Shown here piece after piece: positions 22,203 through 26,191 of a stretch of DNA of 26,191 bases; the stretch's first letter is position 1, and each line of letters opens with the position of its first letter. The notes under the pieces were generated by a model. The model saw nothing but the letters and a program-made list of their open reading frames with translations, made no database searches and was not told where the DNA came from. The stretch covers positions 1-26,191 of the forward strand of contig CAKQXQ010000032.1 of NCBI GenBank assembly GCA_934292805.1, in the 5' to 3' direction. Source of the DNA: an uncultured Roseburia sp. Its GTDB lineage: Bacteria; Bacillota; Clostridia; Lachnospirales; Lachnospiraceae. The position numbers and the translations under genes were made by a program.

Positions 22203-24317
22203 ATGTATTTTGATCACAGACCACAGAGAGGACAGAAACTACAGCCTCTGGATGAGATAGCGGGTTTTAAGGTAAGACCCGGATTCTATGAGAGGGAAGG
22301 AGCAGCACAGACAAGAAACGGCGTGAGCTTTACCATACACTCCATGGGGGCAAAAAGCTGTACCTTACTCCTTTTCCGCCCGAAGGAACAGGAACCATTT
22401 GCAAGGATTCCATATCCGGAAACTTATCGGATCGGCAATACTTTTTCCATGCTTGTGTTTGACATAGATATGGAAGAATTTGAATATGCTTATCAGTTTG
22501 ACGGTCCGTATGATGAGAAGAAGGGGCTTTTATTTGATAAAAATCATATTTTACTGGATCCGTATGCGAGAGCAGTTACCGGACAGAGAGAATGGGGAGA
22601 GCGTCCGGAAGGCGGTGCGGATTTTGTATACCATGCCAGAGTTGTAGAGAATAATTTTGACTGGGAGAAAACAAAAAATCTGAACATTCCATTTGAAGAT
22701 CTTGTGATCTATGAGATGCATGTAAGAGGCTTTACCAAGGATGCATCTTCGAAAGTGAAAGCACCGGGTACGTTTGAAGGACTGCGGGAGAAGATTCCAT
22801 ATCTGAAGGATCTGGGAGTCAACGCGGTCGAACTCATGCCAATTTTTGAATTTGACGAGATGGAAGATACCCGTGTCGTTGATGGGGAGAGATTGTACAA
22901 TTATTGGGGATACAATACCGTCTGCTTCTTTGCACCGAATACAAGCTACTCTTCCGTCGTGGAGCATAATCACGAGGGTGATGAATTAAAGAACCTGATT
23001 TTTGAACTGAAAGAGAATGGGATAGAGGTAATTCTTGACGTTGTATTTAACCATACAGCAGAAGGAAATGAAAAAGGGCCATGTTTTTCTTTCAAGGGAA
23101 TCGATAATAATATTTATTATATGCTGACACCGGAAGGATATTATTATAATTTTAGTGGATGTGGTAACGTTATGAACTGTAACCATCCGATCGTCCGCAA
23201 ATTTATTATTGACTGCCTGCGTTACTGGGTTATTAATTATCGTGTAGACGGATTCCGGTTTGATCTCGCATCGATTTTAAGCAGGGATCAGAATGGTGCA
23301 CCGATGGAAAATCCACCGATTTTACAGGCTCTGGCATGCGATCCGGTTCTTGCACAGGTTAAGCTGATCGCAGAAGCATGGGACGCAGGCGGTCTGTACC
23401 AGGTCGGAAGCTTCCCATCATGGAACAGATGGACAGAATGGAATGGAAGATATAGGGATGATCTGCGTCGTTTCTTAAAGGGAGATGGCGGCATGGCAGG
23501 GACTGCGATCACACGTATCACCGGTTCGAGAGATATGTACGACCCGGCACATCGTGGAATCAGTGCATCCGTCAATTTTATTACATGCCATGATGGATTT
23601 ACTTTATATGATCTGTATTCTTACAATATGAAGCACAATGAGAAGAACGGCTGGGGAAATACAGACGGGGATAATAATGGCAACAGCTGGAACTGTGGCG
23701 CAGAGGGAGAAACAACCGATCCGCAGATCGAAGGCCTGCGCCGCCGTATGGTGAAGAATGCATTTGCAACCTTAATGTGCAGCCGTGGCCCGGCAATGTT
23801 TTTTGCGGGTGATGAATTCTGTAATACACAGTTTGGTAATAACAATTCCTACTGTCAGGACAATATTACATCCTGGCTGGATTGGAACAGACTGGAAGAA
23901 TACAAAGAAATCCATGATTTCTTCCGGTATATGATTGATTTCCGCAAGAAAAATGCGATACTCCGTAAAACAACCAAGGCAGCTGCCTGTAAGCTGCCGG
24001 AGATCAGTATCCATAATGGATTCCCATGGAATGGCGGAACAGATAACAGCAGCCGTCTGATCGGTATTATGTATGCAGGACGTGATGAGAAGGATATCCG
24101 GGATGATATTATATTTTACTGCATGAATGCTTACTGGGATACGCTTATTATGCAGCTTCCGGAGTTACCGATGGGAATGCAGTGGAAAGTCGTAGTCAAT
24201 ACAAACGTAAAGTACGAAGATGGGAAAGACATGGAATCCCAGACAGAGTTCTATTACAAAAAGACATTAAAAGTTCCACCGAGAACTGTCATTATCCTGG
24301 TGGCAGAAGAAGCATAA
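22203..24317 (+). CDS. glgX: Glycogen debranching enzyme (GlgX/isoamylase type, GH13)
   Basis: A 704-aa GH13 enzyme that hydrolyses alpha-1,6 branches of glycogen or limit dextrins. An N-terminal CBM48-like beta domain (about 15-150) precedes the barrel. Conserved regions are DVVFNH (from Asp279), the nucleophile Asp354 in DGFRFDLAS, the acid/base Glu391 in IAEAWDAGG and the transition-state pair His463-Asp464 in FITCHDGFTLYD. YDPAHRGISASVNF and GPAMFFAGDEF also fit the GlgX/isoamylase branch. Length is close to GlgX (about 660-720). No signal peptide, so intracellular glycogen turnover is likely. The ribosome site is weak (AGAGGT). No other glg gene is nearby. It converges with the Xre gene 15 nt away and no clear terminator lies between. 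Confidence 0.93.
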   Translation: MYFDHRPQRGQKLQPLDEIAGFKVRPGFYEREGAAQTRNGVSFTIHSMGAKSCTLLLFRPKEQEPFARIPYPETYRIGNTFSMLVFDIDMEEFEYAYQFDGPYDEKKGLLFDKNHILLDPYARAVTGQREWGERPEGGADFVYHARVVENNFDWEKTKNLNIPFEDLVIYEMHVRGFTKDASSKVKAPGTFEGLREKIPYLKDLGVNAVELMPIFEFDEMEDTRVVDGERLYNYWGYNTVCFFAPNTSYSSVVEHNHEGDELKNLIFELKENGIEVILDVVFNHTAEGNEKGPCFSFKGIDNNIYYMLTPEGYYYNFSGCGNVMNCNHPIVRKFIIDCLRYWVINYRVDGFRFDLASILSRDQNGAPMENPPILQALACDPVLAQVKLIAEAWDAGGLYQVGSFPSWNRWTEWNGRYRDDLRRFLKGDGGMAGTAITRITGSRDMYDPAHRGISASVNFITCHDGFTLYDLYSYNMKHNEKNGWGNTDGDNNGNSWNCGAEGETTDPQIEGLRRRMVKNAFATLMCSRGPAMFFAGDEFCNTQFGNNNSYCQDNITSWLDWNRLEEYKEIHDFFRYMIDFRKKNAILRKTTKAAACKLPEISIHNGFPWNGGTDNSSRLIGIMYAGRDEKDIRDDIIFYCMNAYWDTLIMQLPELPMGMQWKVVVNTNVKYEDGKDMESQTEFYYKKTLKVPPRTVIILVAEEA

Positions 24318-24332
24318 ATGATGAAGGAACGT

Positions 24333-24680
24333 TCATCCTGTAGTCTGGTTATGCAGTAATTCGTAGGAAACAGTTTCCAAAATCTTCTGATTGTCGGCAC
24401 TCATCTGCCGGTAGTTATTGACAAGGACGACTTCGCCGTGTGCTACAGGCTTTGCCTCACGCTGGCGGAGTTCTGATTTCCCAATCAGATAGTCAACAGT
24501 GACATCCAGATAAAGAGCAATGGCCTCGACCATTTCATAGTCCGTACGTCGTTCTGAATGACAGAGATAACCGTTTAAAGTGTTCGGGCTTATGTGAAGG
24601 TCTAAGGCCATTTTCTTTTGGGTGATATTTTTTTCTTCCAACAAGTATCTGATACGTTCGCCATTTAATTTTGCTTTCAT
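24333..24680 (-). CDS. Xre-family helix-turn-helix repressor
   Basis: A 115-aa regulator. An N-terminal Cro/C1-type HTH (about 5-65) is clear: GERIRYLLEEKNITQKKMAL, then the recognition helix around SPNTLNGYLCHSERR, and the conserved YLDVTVDYLIGKSE. The C-terminal 45 residues are unrelated to peptidase or toxin domains and probably dimerise. ATG 24680 was chosen because AGAGGAG stands 7 nt upstream; longer in-frame starts have none. A 27-bp perfect palindrome lies about 80-100 nt upstream and is a likely operator for self-control. Target genes unknown. Confidence 0.9.
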   Translation of the reverse strand: MKAKLNGERIRYLLEEKNITQKKMALDLHISPNTLNGYLCHSERRTDYEMVEAIALYLDVTVDYLIGKSELRQREAKPVAHGEVVLVNNYRQMSADNQKILETVSYELLHNQTTG

Positions 24681-24756
24681 CCGGATGCTCCTCTTAGGTA
24701 ATAAGAGAATTGTATAGCAACCGGATAATCGAAAAACGAAAATCCACAAAACGCGA

Positions 24757-24783
24757 ATTAATTCTTAGAATCTAAGAATTAAT
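24757..24783. promoter_or_regulatory. 27-bp perfect palindrome, candidate Xre operator
   Basis: Arms ATTAATTCTTAGA (24757-24769) and TCTAAGAATTAAT (24771-24783) are exact reverse complements around one A. It lies upstream of the Xre gene, whose likely -10 on the minus strand is TATACA (24711-24716). Size and symmetry fit an HTH dimer or a pair of dimers. No T-run follows, so it is not a terminator. Confidence 0.65.
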
Positions 24784-24880
24784 AAGATGCAAAAATAATA
24801 TATAAACAAATTCCCTATAGGTTTTTCAGATATGTGAGGTTGTATTACAAAGGGAATAAACTTTTATAAAAGGGGAATAC

Positions 24881-24909
24881 TTGAATATGCTGAAAACATA
24901 TGCTATAAT
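24881..24909 (+). promoter_or_regulatory. Promoter of the antitoxin RNA
   Basis: TTGAAT (24881-24886), exactly 17 nt, then perfect TATAAT (24904-24909). Transcription would start near 24916. No protein-coding gene follows before the terminator at 24951-24985, so the product is a short RNA. Confidence 0.75.
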
Positions 24910-24912
24910 GCC

Positions 24913-24948
24913 AGTAGGCAAGAAAGATAAGAAGTGTCCAAGTGGCAC
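24913..24948 (+). repeat. Direct repeats DR1 and DR2, RNA-side copies
   Basis: AGTAGGCAA (24913-24921) is repeated exactly at 25062-25070 inside the toxin gene. GTCCAAGTGGCAC (24936-24948) is repeated in 12 of 13 bases at 25111-25123 over the toxin start codon. Order is the same in both places. Because the toxin is on the other strand, each repeat gives the short RNA a stretch complementary to the toxin mRNA. Confidence 0.85.
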
Positions 24949-24985
24949 GCAAAAATCCCCGGTGCGGCAACACCGGGGATTTTTT
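24916..24985 (+). ncRNA. Antitoxin RNA of an Fst/par-like type I system
   Basis: A predicted ~70-nt RNA from a consensus-like promoter to an intrinsic terminator, without an open frame or ribosome site. It carries 13 nt (24936-24948) that pair with the toxin mRNA over its start codon with one mismatch, up to 9 nt at its 5' end that pair with the toxin coding region, and the shared terminator stem. In the Fst/par family the two RNAs are made convergently and pair in trans through such direct repeats and the terminator, blocking toxin translation. Existence of the transcript is inferred. The exact 5' end decides how much of the first repeat (24913-24921) is included. Confidence 0.65.
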
Positions 24986-24986
24986 A
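24951..24986. terminator. Bidirectional terminator shared by toxin and antitoxin
   Basis: A 10-bp GC-rich stem (ATCCCCGGTG/CACCGGGGAT) with a CGGCAA loop has T-runs on the plus side (24980-24985) and A-runs on the other (24951-24955). It can end the plus-strand RNA and the minus-strand toxin mRNA. Confidence 0.92.
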
Positions 24987-25029
24987 TTCCGTTTTGGCAG
25001 GGTGGCTTATGCCCTAGGTTGACTACCGC

Positions 25030-25116
25030 CTATTTGTCTCTGCCCAACCATTTGCAGATGTAGTAGGCAACTACACTTGCCAAGACAGAGAGTAAAAAAG
25101 ACAAGAATGAGTCCAA
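25030..25116 (-). CDS. Fst-like small membrane toxin (type I TA)
   Basis: A 28-aa peptide: Met-Asp, then one membrane helix (residues 4-20, SFLSFLLSVLASVVAYY region) and a short charged end KWLGRDK. This is the plan of the Fst/Ldr toxins, which insert into the membrane and typically carry a Trp/Leu and charged residues after the helix. The TTG start lies 8 nt after AAAGGGGG; an in-frame GTG at 25125 would add three residues but sits on the ribosome site. The mRNA would run from about 25156 to the shared terminator near 24951. Codons 14-20 lie in the first direct repeat, and the start codon lies in the second. Toxicity is inferred from layout and topology, not shown. Confidence 0.75.
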   Translation of the reverse strand: MDSFLSFLLSVLASVVAYYICKWLGRDK

Positions 25117-25123
25117 TTGGCAC
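25062..25123 (-). repeat. Direct repeats DR1 and DR2, toxin-side copies
   Basis: The plus-strand words AGTAGGCAA (25062-25070) and GTCCAATTGGCAC (25111-25123) match the RNA-side copies. DR1 lies in a small hairpin of the toxin mRNA (GGCAA-GTGTAG-TTGCC). DR2 covers the TTG codon and contains the self-complementary CCAATTGG, which suits loop-loop pairing. Confidence 0.8.
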
Positions 25124-25152
25124 ACCCCCTTTCTGCACCGTTCTAGGGGTGG
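25121..25152 (-). promoter_or_regulatory. Toxin leader stem that can hide the Shine-Dalgarno
   Basis: In the toxin mRNA, CCACCCC (25152-25146) can pair with GGGGTG (25128-25123) of the ribosome site, a 6-bp all-GC/AU stem with a 17-nt loop. A leader stem covering the ribosome site is also a known trait of the Fst mRNA, where it limits translation. Confidence 0.6.
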
Positions 25153-25162
25153 TAGCCTATTG

Positions 25163-25191
25163 ATTATATCATGCAGCCATAATTACAACAA
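25163..25191 (-). promoter_or_regulatory. Promoter of the toxin mRNA
   Basis: On the minus strand TTGTTG (25191-25186), exactly 17 nt, and perfect TATAAT (25168-25163). The leader to the TTG codon would be about 40 nt. Confidence 0.75.
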
Positions 25192-25242
25192 TAGTAAAGT
25201 GAATATCCAAAAGAGGATTCTTATATTAGTAAAAGTATTCTA

Positions 25243-25974
25243 TCAGATCCAGCCTCCGTCAAGAGTGATGATCTGTCCGGTAAGGTATTCGTTCCCCTCT
25301 GCAAGCGAGAACGCAAGGGAAGCAACTTCTTCCGGGGCACCGAAGCGTCCGGCTGGGATCTCATCGGCAAGAGCAGCACGTTCTTCTTCAGAGAAACAGT
25401 GATTCATCTGGGTATCGATGCAGCCGCAGGCGATAGCATTTACCTGAATATTGCTTGGGGCAAGCTCTTTGGCGAGTCCTCTTGTGAACGAGTTCATGCC
25501 ACCTTTGCAGGCTGAATACGCAACTTCACAGGAAGCGCCTACGTTACCCCAGACAGAAGAGATATTAATGATTTTTCCGGCTTTCTTTGACAGCATGTAT
25601 GGGATAGCCAGCTTGCTTGTGGAGAAAACAGAGGTCAGATTTACACCTACAATGCGGTTCCATTCTTCGATTGTCATATCTTCGAGCAATCCGATATAAG
25701 AAATACCCGCATTATTAATGAGTACATCAACTCCATGAAAACGTTCTTTGACATGTGCAAACAGGCGGACAACGTATTCATAATCAGAAATGTCACCAAT
25801 ACTGGCAAGAACGTCGACAGAGTATATGGTTTCCAGTTCCTCCTTTAATGCGAGAAGTTCTGATTCGGATCTGGAACAGGTGATGACAAGGTTATAATCT
25901 GCTTTTGCAAAAGCTACGGCGATAGCACGGCCGATGCCGCGTGAAGCACCGGTGATAAGAACTGTTTTTCTCAT
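25243..25974 (-). CDS. SDR oxidoreductase (FabG-like; perhaps YmfI-type EF-P reductase)
   Basis: A 243-aa classical short-chain dehydrogenase/reductase. The cofactor loop is TGASRGIG (8-15), followed by NNAG (87-90) and the catalytic Ser140, Tyr153 and Lys157 (INISSVWG, VAYSACKGG). The end, YLTGQIITLDGGWI, is typical. It resembles FabG in length and motifs. The SSVWGNVGASCEVAYSACKG and QVNAIACGCIDTQMN segments also match my recollection of clostridial proteins annotated as EF-P 5-aminopentanone reductase (YmfI), so that role is plausible but not proved. AAAGGA stands 7 nt before the ATG. A TTGACT box upstream (minus strand, near 26025) may be its -35. It lies between the toxin promoter and a tRNA gene. 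Confidence 0.9.
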   Translation of the reverse strand: MRKTVLITGASRGIGRAIAVAFAKADYNLVITCSRSESELLALKEELETIYSVDVLASIGDISDYEYVVRLFAHVKERFHGVDVLINNAGISYIGLLEDMTIEEWNRIVGVNLTSVFSTSKLAIPYMLSKKAGKIINISSVWGNVGASCEVAYSACKGGMNSFTRGLAKELAPSNIQVNAIACGCIDTQMNHCFSEEERAALADEIPAGRFGAPEEVASLAFSLAEGNEYLTGQIITLDGGWI

Positions 25975-26078
25975 AATCGTATCCTTTCCGGGTGAAATGT
26001 CAGTAAAACTATTATCTCAGTCAAGAAGACTCCCACCTCTTTAGGTGTCGAATAATAGCAAATAAATTACTCTGGGTA

Positions 26079-26110
26079 TAAAAAAAGAAAGAATCAATCA
26101 GATTCTTTCT
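26079..26110 (-). terminator. Terminator after tRNA-Pro
   Basis: On the minus strand, AGAAAGAATC and GATTCTTTCT form a 10-bp stem with a 5-nt loop, followed by a run of seven Ts. It lies 7 nt after the tRNA 3' end. Confidence 0.85.
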
Positions 26111-26116
26111 CATTAG

Positions 26117-26190
26117 TCGGAATGACGTGATTCGAACACGCGACCTCTTCGTCCCGAACGAAGCGCTCTACCAAGCTGAGCCACATTCCG
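26117..26190 (-). tRNA. tRNA-Pro (CGG)
   Basis: A complete 74-nt cloverleaf. The acceptor arm is CGGAATG/CATTCCG with discriminator A, the D arm is GCTC/GAGC, and the anticodon stem CTTCG/CGAAG encloses loop TTCGGGA (anticodon CGG, reads CCG). The T arm is GCGTG/CACGT around TTCGAAT. CCA is not encoded. Its 5' end is one base from the window edge. Confidence 0.95.
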
Positions 26191-26191
26191 T

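Noticed and set aside
24881..25063. 60-codon plus-strand frame across the toxin locus
   Set aside because: It runs through the terminator hairpin, has no ribosome site and no family; the region is better explained by a short RNA and the minus-strand peptide.
26117..26190. tRNA-Pro as an integration site for an island
   Set aside because: No integrase and no repeat of the tRNA 3' end was seen in the window.

Overview
The window looks like a chromosomal segment of a gut-type Firmicute, most likely a Lachnospiraceae species (Blautia/Ruminococcus/Dorea-like). This is inferred from low-to-moderate GC, strong AAGGAGG-type ribosome sites, a GH3 enzyme with reversed domain order, a flotillin, PepV and MetY in family-typical form, and a clostridial-type EF-Tu tail. 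No phage, transposase, rRNA or CRISPR array was seen. Genus level cannot be fixed from the sequence alone.

Region 1-2880 is an accessory, partly decayed stretch. It starts with an orphan 3' end of tuf and its terminator, then a GNAT acetyltransferase flanked by a ~30-nt direct repeat that carries an extended -10 promoter. A broken small gene follows, then a lone AAA/ABC-type ATPase, a second degenerate tuf tail, and two small unrecognised genes separated by a perfect 25-bp inverted repeat. Region 3087-8440 holds a two-gene FtsX-type ABC transporter whose permease has a long four-residue-repeat extracellular helix, and a FloT-like flotillin. Region 8439-13662 (minus strand) holds a membrane-anchored, domain-permuted GH3 glycosidase and an AgrC/LytTR two-component pair.

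Region 13893-19146 (plus strand) carries PepV dipeptidase, then a probable metal/redox group: an old-yellow-enzyme-like flavoprotein with a C-terminal Cys cluster, a CobW-type GTPase, and a NifX-His/Cys-FKBP fusion with its own promoter. A Nudix hydrolase follows. After a structured 330-bp intergenic stretch come an RmlD-like reductase, MetY, a 50-aa membrane protein on the opposite strand, and a GlgX-type debranching enzyme convergent with an Xre repressor. The repressor gene is preceded by a 27-bp perfect palindrome.

The most notable system is at 24881-25191: a compact type I toxin-antitoxin locus with the layout of the Fst/par family. A 28-codon membrane peptide gene (minus strand, TTG start) and a ~70-nt RNA (plus strand) have consensus-like promoters facing each other and share a bidirectional terminator. 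They also share two direct repeats that make the RNA complementary to the toxin's start region and coding region, and the toxin leader can fold over its Shine-Dalgarno. The window ends with an SDR reductase and a complete tRNA-Pro(CGG), both on the minus strand.
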